Of a stretch of 23,416 nt of DNA, positions 1 to 9,969 are shown piece after piece. This stretch comes from Gnetum montanum (taxonomy: Eukaryota > Streptophyta > Gnetopsida > Gnetales > Gnetaceae). The notes under the pieces are model-generated. The model was not told the DNA's origin and made no database searches. It worked only from the letters and a program-made list of their open reading frames with translations. The stretch is from contig MNCI01008572.1 in the NCBI GenBank assembly GCA_015680685.1, forward strand, positions 209,587 through 233,002, written 5' to 3'. The position numbers and the translations under genes were made by a program. The stretch's first letter is position 1. Every line of letters begins with the position of its first letter.

Positions 1-2
1 AA

Positions 3-1079
3 TCATTAGAAGAAGCCGAGGCAAAGATCAATAAGATGTTGGACTGGATATATCACAAGTGTGGAGAATGTATCAACAATATTGGAGATAGAGTTTTGAC
101 AACCCAAGAAGCAGGACAAAACATTAGACATTCAGAGAAAAAGAATGAAGGGAATAAGCGCTCAATTGCCAATCCTATGTATGAATGTAACATATGCTTG
201 TACCATCATCCCAAAGGCCAATGCCCAATATTGTTACATTTATATGAGCATTGGAGAAACACATTACATCCAAAGTTTGTACAGAGATCTTGTGTTTGAT
301 CACAGTGGCAACCATCCTAGTTGTGGGGGAGACCACCCTTAGATTGGAGGCACCCTTCATATTTTCCAAACTCGAATGCTTATCACGTTCAACATCCTAT
401 TTCTCCAACTGGGCCAACATACTTTGTCTCACCACACTACTATTCTCTATAATACTATCAACCCATGCCTCCAACGCAACCACCACCTTGTGCACCTTAT
501 ATTCCTCTTAACTTTCAACATTCTTATCATTTCCCTCCTTCCACATTGCCACCAACTTCCCCTAACGTACCTACACCACCGCAACCCACGAACAACACTT
601 GTGCTACTACTATTAACAGCAGTGAAAAGCCTCCTCAACATCAAAAGCATCCTTTTTTTAAACATGGCTGTAGGAAGGGACAACACAATTATGAGGCCAC
701 TACGTCTTCCAACCCAGCACAAGTCCACCAATGTGGTGCACCCTTACCTTCAAACCCAACACCTCATGTAACTTCATCAAGGCCACCAACTAACACTCGA
801 ACAACCACACAGCCTAATGAACACAACCATGGGAGGCATCATCCTAATACTTGCATACCATCTAACGGTCACCAACATCATAGTGGATCAACTCGTTATC
901 TGGGAACTACATCGTATAAAGTGCCCCACTATGCTTATTACAATCAAGTGTATGAACCCCAATGGGATAAGTATAGATCGGTTCCAATACTTCCAACATG
1001 CAAGGATCCTTATCTTTTATTTATTAATCCTTTCCATCCTCAACTAATTAGTTATGGGGGACATCCTCCATTTCAATAA
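3..1079 (+). pseudogene. Decayed gag-like reading frame with a zinc knuckle (LTR retrotransposon fragment)
   Basis: One frame stays readable from the left window edge to a TAA at 1077-1079, broken by in-frame stops at 297-299 (TGA), 318-320 (TAG) and near 453 (TAA), each explicable as one C-to-T change in CGA, CAG or CAA. Around 168-215 it encodes CNICLYHHPKGQCP, with spacing C-X2-C-X3-H-X4-C ending in CP. That is the spacing of zinc knuckles in many plant Ty3/gypsy Gag proteins, where the motif binds RNA genome. Upstream is a charged helical stretch; downstream (about 300-1079) is very rich in Pro, Tyr, His, Asn and Gln, as in Gag C-terminal tails. No protease or polymerase follows, so this is either a gag-only element or a fragment. 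The N-terminus lies outside the window. The gag assignment rests on the knuckle and composition only. Confidence 0.55.
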
Positions 1080-2472
1080 CAAGTAGGATTAATAAATATT
1101 TTTCATTTTCTTTAATTTTACAACTTTTTGTTTTCCAGTTTTTCATTTTTTCAACTTTTTTGTTTTATCTTTTTACCTTTTTATGTTTTTATCTTTTTAG
1201 GCTTTTGTAAGTAATCTCATCTATGAATAAAACACTCATGTGGATCATTGGTTGAGGTGTGTTCTATGTTATTAAGTCATGAGTGGTCAATTATTTGGAA
1301 CAGTGAGCCCATTACACCTACTCATCCACTCTATAAATAAGAGGTTTTGTTCAAGGGTACAGTGATATTCTTGACATGTTTAACAACTTAAAATTAATTT
1401 TGTGTTTATTGTACCTAGAATGAAGAAGGATGGACCAAGAGGGAATGATTAGGGTGTGACATCAAGGGGACTTGTGGATTCTCTTTGGTGACGTCTGTGG
1501 AAGTTATCATGCAACGTGGTTGTACTAAGATCCTTGTAGATCTCATGAAAATGGAAGTAAGAGTATTCAAAAGGGCACTCAAAAGTTAAATGTTGTTCTA
1601 GGGGGTCCTACTGAAAAGACATGCACCCATGCCTAAAGGTTGGTGATTTCTCTGGATTCAGTATTTGAAAAAAAAAGAAGAAGAAAAAGAGAAAAACAAG
1701 GTGCCACAAAACAAAAATCACTCCCTTGCATAAAACATCAAGTGATCGTATGCCTTGTTGTTGTGGTACTCTCATAGTTGTTTGCCATGAGATGAAATGA
1801 TGCGATGTCACTGATTGAAGGATGGACTTGTTCCTAATCTTGGAATGATGGGTTAATAACACCTTAATCATGCTTTTCACGCAGGATTCACTGTGTCCTG
1901 GGTTAGTTACCTCATGTCCCAATATCTACGATCCCTTTCTATACTTCATCTCATCTCATTGTTCATGTAATTGTAGCTCGTGTCCCATGTAGCATCGAAT
2001 TTTCATCTCATTCCAGTGATATTTACATGTGTGTGTTTTGTGGAGTTAGTGCAGATTACATTTAACCCTTCTAGTGCCCATGAACACTTTAAGTGTGGTT
2101 ACATAAGGGCATTATAGGTTGGAACCTTCTTTGGGGAGGATCCACTTGTGTCATTTTTCATAATCTTCACTGATTCTCTAGCTCAAACACACAATTTCTT
2201 ACCCTCAACTTAATTTTTCAATTGATTTTCTCTCCCTACCATTATTCCTCTAAATGTTAATGTTCCAATGTACCATTACATTCCCTTTTTTCGTAACCGC
2301 CATATTTTTATTGCTATAGTTCACGTCCTTATCATTAAGAGTGCCTCTCGAATCAATAAAATTACCCTAGAAAATATTAATACTTGCCAATGTCCTCAAT
2401 ATAAATCATTAATTTCAAGAAAAATCATTAAAAATTTGGTATTTTTCATGTGTCTCACATTAGTAGGGCCGA
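1080..2472. other. Non-coding AT-rich interval after the gag-like frame
   Basis: No supported gene. It opens with a T-rich stretch (1095-1200) like the 3' non-coding part of plant LTR elements. A TATAAATA followed by AGAGG lies at 1332-1339; LTR C also has TATAAATAAGAGG, so this may be a remnant of a related LTR promoter, but no LTR edges can be drawn. A pure 30-nt purine tract lies at 1667-1696. The rest (1700-2470) shows nothing recognisable. Confidence 0.4.
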
Positions 2473-2559
2473 GATATTGTGTACACGATATCACATCCCA
2501 CGTGATATCGCGTACGTGATGCATCGTATGTGATATCGCATCCTATTTACCTATAAATA
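2473..2559 (+). promoter_or_regulatory. Palindromic GATATCGCG repeat block with TATA box (U3-like, copy D)
   Basis: Near-palindromic units of the GATATCGCGTACGCGATATC type occur at 2473-2492, 2504-2525 and, as a half unit, 2526-2539. A TATAAATA box follows at 2552-2559. The same arrangement occurs in LTRs A and C, so this is probably the U3 promoter of a related LTR. However, downstream of the TATA box it does not match A or C, and no polyadenylation signal or LTR end is evident. It could be a chimeric or diverged 5' LTR of the element whose reading frame starts at 3029. Confidence 0.6.
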
Positions 2560-3028
2560 GGTACCCCCACCACAACACTTAACATCATTTTGCCATTTAT
2601 GCATGGGGAGTTTTTGAAAATTTTCTCTACGACTTGCAATTGCATGACCCTTGCTTTTTCACTCATATCTCGCTCATTGGTGCTCCGATTTTAATTCCGT
2701 TTAAACCTGCTTGAACCCAGAGTGTTCAGTTTAGTCATGGGGGAGAGACACTTGCTGAAAAGTGCCTAAATTTTTTAAAATTTATCATCGCCCAAAGGAA
2801 ATTAATTAGGGTAATTAACACTAACACTTAGAAAAATTGTGCCAAAAATCATATGACCTTAGGTACACCGAGGGATTAAAATGAATCCCACCTAAGTCAC
2901 AAGATCCATTATTACAATTTTTGGGCATGATTACATGTTATAGCATAAGATCTTTAATTAAGGAAAGTAGTAAGGTATAACTTGACTTTGAAAACAACCT
3001 TCCTAATGCTTGGCCCGTGTGATTGCAG
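2560..3028 (+). other. Leader-like non-coding region ending in a splice-acceptor-like ATTGCAG
   Basis: This joins the TATA box at 2552 to the ATG at 3029. It contains no long frame. The last bases before the ATG read GATTGCAG, which resembles a plant 3' splice site, so an intron in the leader is possible. I could not place a matching donor with confidence, nor a tRNA primer-binding site. Confidence 0.3.
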
Positions 3029-5770
3029 ATGGCCCCGAAACATGCACAGCAGGAGGGTCTAGTTCAAGGTGGAGCGAAACAACCTCAGAGAGGTGGAAGA
3101 CAAGTCCCTGCTGGACAACATGTAGAATAGGAGGTGCAATCATTTAGCATCCATCAAGAAGAACCTCCTACCAGATGGTCTGGGTAGGTAGAAGGAGGAG
3201 CTGTTGCTACGCTTGAACTAGGACAACAACTCATGTTGCCCCCAGAGTGTGTTCAGGCTATCCATGAGAAGTCCACATTCATTGTTGTGATTATGGAGCT
3301 AATCTTCGAATCTTTTGCAAAGTTAGCTCCTAAGGCTATTAGGGATCACCTCAAGGGGTCTCCCGTACCAGTTCTGGCACAATAAGGAGCAAGGTACCAC
3401 TGTAAATATTTGTGGTGTGACAATAGAATTCTCTACGTAGGCAATTTTGGAAGCGTTAAATCTTCCAAATAAAATGCCTCATGTTGCTTGGTTATCTACC
3501 CATTTAGACCCTAATTTTCAAAAGGATTGGTTAGAGAAGGCTTATGGCAGAGACAAAGCTTTTGGAGAATTAACAATGGAAGAGAGAATTTGTTTCAAAA
3601 TTGGAACCTATCACCTCTTCCCGATAAAAGGTTTGAAAAGAATATCGACGTATGCGGCTAGGGGATGTGCAGTGTTGATGGGAAAGGTTAACGCCAGCCT
3701 TCCCCATCTATATTTGATGGAGATCCTCAAGAAATTTGAAGAATGGAAGTTAGGAAAGATGGCGCTGCCTTTTCCCTACCTTATCAGAAAACTGTGCCAA
3801 CGGGCTGGTATTTGGGGATACATAAATGATGTCCTCCGAAAAGCCCAGAATGCTTCTTATGCTGAACTACTAAAGGCACCAGCTCCAAGAAAGAGCATTG
3901 GCAAAGTGCTGAGACCAGATGAAGAAGAAGAACAGATGACTGGATCACCTGCAACTCAACTTGTCAGACCCAGTCAACCTCCAGCCACAGGTCCCAGCCA
4001 ACAACAAGAAGCAGTTCCTAGCATAGGTTAGGATCAGCCACCACCGCTGCAAGACTATAGACCATCGATGAGCCATCTTCGGGCCATCATTGAGATGGTT
4101 AGTTGGGGACTTTGTGATGACACAAGCCTCTTCCACATCTTCAATGATGCTATTCAGCCTACAATTTCACTTGATCGCACAAGGGGTGAAGTCTCAATTC
4201 AAACAAGAGGAGGGAAAAGCAGATGGTTGCAACAAATCTCAGGAAACACGGCATATTTTCAAGTGCAGTTAGAGATTGGTGAAGGGGCCACTATGGTGGT
4301 CATGCAACACCAGGATGCTGTGGGAGCTACTGAAGTGGTTGTTGATCACATCAGAGAATCCTTTAATGTACCTATTATGCCACCGGTAGATCTCTCAGGA
4401 GCATGAGATGCTCAAAATCTTGCTGGAACCTTAATGACTCCTATGGGACATGAGGCTGCACTTGACAGATTGTTTCAAATAGGACAAGTAATGACGTCCC
4501 TGTTTGACATCCCCTAGGATGTAATAGTAATTTCATTAGACCTCATTTCCACAAAGGGGAAGCTGGTCATATCCGAAGTAAGGGTAAAGCATGCTGAAGC
4601 TAAAGTGCAGAGACTACAAGAGCAGCTCGTAGCCTTACAAGCAACACAACGGGATCCTTTGCCATTCATTCCCGTAGACTAGCTAGATAACTTTAGAATG
4701 GAGCAACTCACAAAGTTGACCGTAGAGAATAAGAAGGTAGTAGAAGAAAAGGAGATGACCACTTGGGATGCCTCCACAGCAAGGGTGCAAACTCATGCAC
4801 ATATTAAGGCACTCAAGGCCTTAGAAGAAGAAAACAAGCAGTTGGTTGCAGATAACCTCCAGTTGACCTCTGTGGAGAAACTAAAGAATTTTCTCAATGA
4901 ACACTTTCATCAGTTGCGAGAAAAATTCATTTAGGTCAATCAGGATGTGAGCCGTTTATCTAGAAAAAATCGAACCCCCTCAATGGAGGAGGTACGCGCT
5001 ATTCGCTAAAAATTAGCCATCAAATTAAACGCGTGGCAGAATGAGGCTAAACGACACGAGAACCTGAAGGAGCATTTCCATGATTAGGTGGGGATATATA
5101 AAAAAATCCTAGAGAAGGAGATCCATATGGCCAAGGCTCAAATCAACACTATCATTGCTCAACACACTGATTGGAGGGCCATATTGAACACTTACACCTT
5201 TGCCCACTAAGCAGATTTTAAAAATTGGGACTTGTAGATCTAGGATTTAATAGAATACATGGAGTTGACAAACCTTAGATATGCCAACCTTACCATGTTA
5301 ACAACAGGGTGCCCAAGAATAGAGCTCGAGTAGCAAGTAGCTTCCACCCATCTCAAATATGAAGCAGAATTTGCAGAACGCATGAAGCTGGTTGAAAAAT
5401 TGGATGTTGCAAATTCTGAACTTGTGGTGGTAAAAGAAAGCTACCAGGGATAGAAAGATGTTGCAACCAACTTGGATTGACAGCTAACAGATCTTCATGA
5501 ATACAAAGATAAAGCTAGAGCCTATGAAGAGGAATGACAGATGTTTGCGGTGTGGTATGTCAAAGCCAACTAGATGTTCCCGCAACTACCCTGTCTATGG
5601 GAGGTGCTGACTCCATCAAACATCAGAACAGTTGCATGGATGGCAAAGATCCTCAGACTAAAGAGGAGAAGCTCTAGGCCATACTTCAATGCCATCAAGC
5701 TTCCAAGCCTGAAGCACATGACAAAGGGAAAGCACCCATGGAGGAGCCACCACCACCAAGAACTACATGA
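3029..5770 (+). pseudogene. Decayed accessory protein of a non-autonomous LTR element: plant transposon-associated domain plus coiled coil
   Basis: One ancestral reading frame can be followed from ATG 3029-3031 to TGA 5768-5770 (about 910 codons). It is interrupted by 19 in-frame stops and two frame changes (about 3350-3375 and 5575-5590). The N-terminus is Gly/Gln-rich. Codons around 3375-3880 include FKIGTYHLFPIKGLKRIST and LPFPYLIRKLCQRAGI, a pattern I associate with the plant 'putative transposon protein' domain (Pfam PF20167-like): a helix ending in LxP, then a Thr/Ser-rich helix, then FPxLIxxLCxxAG. A Pro/Gln linker follows (3900-4060), then a region of unknown type (4060-4410), then a Glu/Lys/Leu-rich coiled coil (about 4550-5560) and a tail ending EEPPPPRTT. 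No RNA-binding knuckle, protease, RT or integrase is seen. It lies just upstream of a polypurine-like tract and LTR A, where gag-pol would normally be. The domain name is from memory of the family. Confidence 0.6.
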
Positions 5771-5939
5771 GTTCCATTTTTGTAGTTGTAGTATTTTTCT
5801 GTGTTGTGTCTTCCCACACTGGGGCATCATTTCATTTTTTGTTTTTCCAGTTAATAATCCCATACCTATCCACTGTGTAATCAATGAAGCTTGTTCTCCT
5901 TGTAACTCGAGGACGAGTGTTTATTCAGTCGTGGGGGTA
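5771..5939 (+). other. 3' non-coding segment and polypurine-like tract before LTR A
   Basis: T-rich sequence follows the stop at 5768-5770. Near 5906-5939 the text reads ACTCGAGGACGAG followed by GTGGGGGTA, directly abutting TGATG of the LTR. A 'CGAGGACGAG ... G-rich tract' just upstream of the 3' LTR is typical of plant Ty3/gypsy elements. The G-rich run (5931-5939) is the likely primer for plus-strand DNA synthesis. Confidence 0.55.
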
Positions 5940-5950
5940 TGATGGGATGC

Positions 5951-6063
5951 GATATTGCATGGGTCACGATATCGCATCCCCCACGATATTGTGTACGCGA
6001 TATCACGTCTTCCCTATGATATCGCGTACGCGATATTGCAACCCACCGTAATGTTTATAAATA
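5951..6063 (+). promoter_or_regulatory. U3 palindromic array and TATA box of LTR A
   Basis: Three dyad units lie at about 5951-5975, 5985-6004 and 6018-6037; the last two are spaced 33 bp apart and are close to the perfect 20-bp palindrome GATATCGCGTACGCGATATC. TATAAATA is at 6056-6063. Tandem dyads immediately upstream of TATA are what one expects of an LTR enhancer bound by dimeric factors; the factor is unknown. Confidence 0.6.
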
Positions 6064-6235
6064 AGAAGCAGCTCTCACTTTTTCATCATTAATTAGGAGT
6101 TAGAAGTAGTGAGGCTCTAGTAGTTTGATCCCTCCAGTTAGATTATTTTTCTAGTGTTTGCCCGCAGTGTGGTGAATGTAATTGTATGACATTCTTTATT
6201 CAAGTGTGACGTACTTGGACACGCACATGATCGGC

Positions 6236-6241
6236 AATAAA
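6236..6241 (+). terminator. AATAAA polyadenylation signal in LTR A
   Basis: AATAAA lies within GGCAATAAAGATTGAGATTAC, about 175 bp after the TATA box. The same words recur in LTR C (23130-23135) and partly in LTR B on the minus strand, so the site is conserved and marks the R region. Confidence 0.5.
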
Positions 6242-6787
6242 GATTGAGATTACTTTATCATTGCAACATTCACTTTGTTATTTATTTGTTTATTTATTTA
6301 ATGTTATTTACTATTTTCTCTCTCTCACCCTTAAACTCCTAGAACGCGGAATGAGTACGAATTGTTTACGAGCATTTAAGTGTGACTACTTGGTAGCCCA
6401 GTAGCATACCTAGGATTTGCGCTTGATAATCCTAGTGGTAGTCGTGCACGAGGTCCAAGATGTGTACGGTTGATCAAGGAATCGGTTGCTCATCGCACTT
6501 AGGCTAGATTAGACTTTCTTACCCTTTTCCTCCTAGCTTAGCTTAGTTAATATTATTTCTCACTACCTTCAAGAGTAGCGTTAGAATTAGGAACACATCA
6601 TACACCTCACTCTGGACTAAACCATACGTGAAAAATATAAATACTAGTCCAGGTGGAAAGATAGCGAATTGCGACCTAAGGTTAACGATCTAGGTGCCAC
6701 AACTAGTCCGTTTGTGGAGTTCGACTGGATCGCACGTGCTACGCTCATTTCACATGGTTGAGTGTAGGGGTACCTCACCACTCATCA

Positions 6788-9700
6788 TATCCTATACTTG
6801 TCTCATGTAACCTTCTATAATAGCATGTATTCTTTAACTTGTTTTCTCATGCTCTTGGAGTTGTCTTTGCAAGATGAGCCTAGAGCCATCACAAAGGTAT
6901 GGCTCATCATAGTTGTGAGTTTCTACATGACCTTGATGCATGATATTTGACTAGCTTATTTGACTATGCCAATAGTACTTGCCTTCACTTCCATCACCCT
7001 TTTGGAGTCATAATCCTGTAATCAAACTATAGCCCTCCTTACCTTGCTAATAGCAAAAATCAATGTTTGACATTGATGCATCATGACCATGTGACATCTT
7101 CTTTTGCATGCTCCACTAGTCAAGTTTTCTGAATCACCAAAGTCCTCATTTAGTGATAAAATATTTGACATTGGAAAAAGTACCTAATGAAGGTTTCACT
7201 CCCACAAAAAAAAAAGAAAAAAAAAGGGAGGAAAATGCCAAGAAGGCCAAAAGGGCAATGTAGCCTAAATTCAAGAAAATTAATGGCTCTAAGAAAAAAA
7301 GAGAAGAGAGAGTGAAGTGGCCAAAGAAGCCCAAGAATAAAGTGTTGGTTCCCTCAAACATTATCAAGTAATCAGCAGTTCAAGCATAAAGCTTGAAGAC
7401 CTCCTTTTTTAGCAAACATATCGCCACTATACTATAATCATGATTTTTTAAAAAATTGGGATTCTTTGTTAGTTCACTTGATCATTTTTGGATACCCAAA
7501 ATAGGCATTATTTTACCCCCAAATTGTTGTCATTCCATCACAACCATATTTCACCATCGTAAGCACTCCTTGACATGATTCGACAACTATAGAATTAAAT
7601 GAGAAGAGAGAGCATTAGTGATGAATTTGTAGTGGTGTTTTGCATTCTTTGATGATTTATTTTAGGTCAATCCTTAAAATATTAATAAAGAGGCATAAAT
7701 AAGATACCTTAGAGAAATTTTATTTTCTAGACAAGAAGACATGGTAGCCAAACTTTTATCATGTAATTTGATAGGAATTCAAGACCAAAAACAATTGTCT
7801 TATTTTTCCATTAAAGATCCTACCTTGAGGCTTTGTTTTGGAAATGTTTTGGATCATTTTAATATGTAAAATAAAATCCATATCCCACAAGCTATGGATT
7901 TTATTAATGCTAGTGTGTTTAGGCCAAAATGATTAAAAACACTACTAAATTTGGCACAAAAATTCAAAAACGCTGGTGATTCATACATTGTAGTTTTTGG
8001 CCATAAAAATAGCCCAAATATGCTACAAAATAGGACAAAAAAAGTCAGTAACACTATTGGTTCATACACTATAGTTTTAGGTCTTGAAAATGACCCAAAT
8101 ACACTATGTAATCGTCTAGAATACACATGGAAATGTAATTGACACAACAATAGTGAATGTGAGCCTATTTAAGCTAGATTGAACACCATTTTTTGGTTTT
8201 TTTTGGTATAATTTTGGCAAAGAAATCACTTGGAAAAAATAGAGACCTTTTTAGCAACAAAGTAGAAATTCTTGCAACATTTTTATAGCCTTTTTTTAGC
8301 TTAGATCACTAAAATATTAGACCATGTAGCAGCATTGATTGAAATGCAGATCAATCAAAAGAGAAGTGTAGATTCGAGTGTAGAACACTTCCTGCATTCT
8401 ATTCCAATTATTCAAGGATATTTTCTATTCTTAAGATTTTTGCAAGTCTTGTTCTGTATCTTCCTAAACCTCTATTTTACAAAAATGTTTATAGCATTAA
8501 ATAAAAAGTCTTGTAGTTGTTTTGTTTGCCATATTTTTTCATATTTATACATCTCTCATTTTGTTCTTAGATCTAGTGATGTATTATCTTTTCATACATT
8601 GTAGTTCATTTACATTTTATCTCTCTTGGTAATAGATTTTTTTAAGTTCTTAAGTGATTGGCAAGATTATTTAAGGTGCCCCAAATATTTTTGAGGCTTG
8701 TGGATATTGGAGTTAAAACTATTTCACATGGGTCATTTTGGTTTCTAGCATCAATTTTTTCCATCGCTACACCACTTATGAGTGACATTGCATTGTATCA
8801 TTTCAAAACTAATAACCGTGAGACTACCACAAATGTAAGAAATATTAACACTTGGCAATCAAGTTCAAGAAAGTAGTTTATTAATAACACATTTCTTTTT
8901 TAAGGGAATCTTGACCATTAGATAGAGGAGTGCCTTCAAGAATGGATAACATGTCTTTCTAGCCCCATAACCAATGTGAGTCTAAGAAACCTTGAAATTT
9001 CTAAGAAGTTTCATACTTTTAGGCATGGATAATATGGTTTTTTTTAGTGTAACTAATAGAAATATTTATTATGCTATTATTGTGTCAACCTTACTAGAAC
9101 ACTACATTCATGCATGGGTAACATGTCTTTCTAGTGATATGGTTGTAACAATGAAAAAACTTGGCATTGGAAACTAAAGATCTTTGTGCACAATAGTTTT
9201 GCCTTGAGATTGATGGGTCTCAAAAGCATCTAAGGTGCCTTAGGTGATCTTGTCAATCACTTGAGGACTTAATAGTCTATTACTAGGATGTGAACAGTGA
9301 AAATGAGCAATAATGTATAATTATTAGATCCAACAATGGATTCACAAGTGAACTCAAAGACAATGTAGAAAATGAGGGAAAAAATGTGGCTAAAATACTA
9401 TAGACTTGTATTATTATTGAAAGAATATAGGATAAGAAAATACATATCAGAAAGCCTATATGATTTTCAAAGTGTATAACTATGAATGTTTCAGAAATCT
9501 CTTTGAAAGTGTTGCTAGAGACTTGGTGCGTGGGTAGGCGGTGTGTTCCATAGATGTCATGAACACATTTGGCTTACTTGATCTATGTTGGCTTGAAGCT
9601 CCAATAGGTTTACAGTGCTCATAATGATCAACATTGGTGAAATGGCTTTGGTCTTTTAGATCTTTTTCTTCTCCAAAAGTCTAAAGTTTAGAAGAGTTTT

Positions 9701-9790
9701 GAAGATTTAAAAGTCACTTAAAATGATGTTGGTTCTTGCTTAAATAGGTCATGAATTTCTATTTCTATGTTAACTTAGTTTGGGTAAGTT
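6788..9790. other. Featureless AT-rich interval
   Basis: No supported gene or LTR edge. Short open frames here are low in coding character. The only structures I see are the tandem duplication at 7951-8110, A-rich purine runs near 7205-7230, and a short repeated phrase (TAACATGTCTTTCTAG) at about 8946 and 9118. Confidence 0.5.
7951..8110 (+). repeat. Degenerate tandem duplication, about 80-bp unit
   Basis: The segment starting TTGGCACAAA at 7951 is followed about 80 bp later by TAGGACAAAA at 8031. Matching internal words are TTCATACATTGTAG / TTCATACACTATAG and AGCCCAAATATGCTA / GACCCAAATACACTA. A weaker third relative precedes it near 7916-7950. Confidence 0.55.
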
Positions 9791-9804
9791 TCCTAGCATT
9801 CTTC

Positions 9805-9965
9805 ACAGCATTTTTGACATTTACGCTAGTTAGAAATTGTAGCATTGTTGACTACAATGTTTTTGACATTTACATTAGGAATGATAGCATTTTTAATATC
9901 ATAAACTTAATTATGTTGGTTTGGTGAAATCCACAATGTTTTGACATTTTATGCCATGTATTACA
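9805..9965 (+). repeat. Degenerate satellite-like units (AATGTTTTTGACATTTA)
   Basis: Several partial units read AGCATTTTTGACATTTACGCTAG or AATGTTTTTGACATTTACATTAG. The same core, AATGTTTTTGACAT(G/C)TAGGCTATG, occurs at about 12002 and 18579, so these belong to one repeat family dispersed over 10 kb. Spacing is irregular. Confidence 0.5.
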
Positions 9966-9969
9966 CTTC

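Larger units (their letters stand above)
5940..6787 (+). mobile_element. LTR A, 848 bp, 3' LTR of the accessory-protein element
   Basis: Begins TGATG and ends CATCA, a 5-bp terminal inverted repeat around the TG...CA ends. It contains, in order: a palindromic repeat array (5951-6037), TATAAATA (6056-6063), a shared R-like segment with TTTGATCCCTCCAG, AATAAA (6236-6241), and a U5-like part ending GGTACCTCACCACTCATCA. The segment around AATAAA matches LTR C closely. The last about 330 bp match the reverse complement of LTR B (20123-20470). Its 5' partner LTR is not found upstream of 3029 except for the U3-like block at 2473-2559, so the left end is lost, replaced or very diverged. Confidence 0.8.

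Noticed and set aside
465-1079. A separate 204-residue proline-rich gene starting at the ATG at 465
   Set aside because: The same frame is readable upstream to the window edge through C-to-T type stops, so the ATG is internal to a longer broken gag-like frame.
1667-1696. 30-nt purine run as a polypurine tract
   Set aside because: No LTR start (TG) with a matching partner follows it, so function cannot be supported.
3447-4031. A standalone 194-residue gene
   Set aside because: The first codon is TTG, and the same frame extends on both sides past single TAG codons (3438-3440 and 4029-4031); it is one segment of the 3029-5770 pseudogene.
5574-5942. Plus-strand open frame crossing into LTR A, and the minus-strand frame 5570-5884
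   Set aside because: After the frame change near 5575-5590 the protein-like reading continues in another frame to TGA 5768-5770; the listed frame runs through the non-coding tail.
7146-7367. Minus-strand phenylalanine-rich open frame
   Set aside because: It is the translation of an A/G-rich low-complexity run and has no motif.
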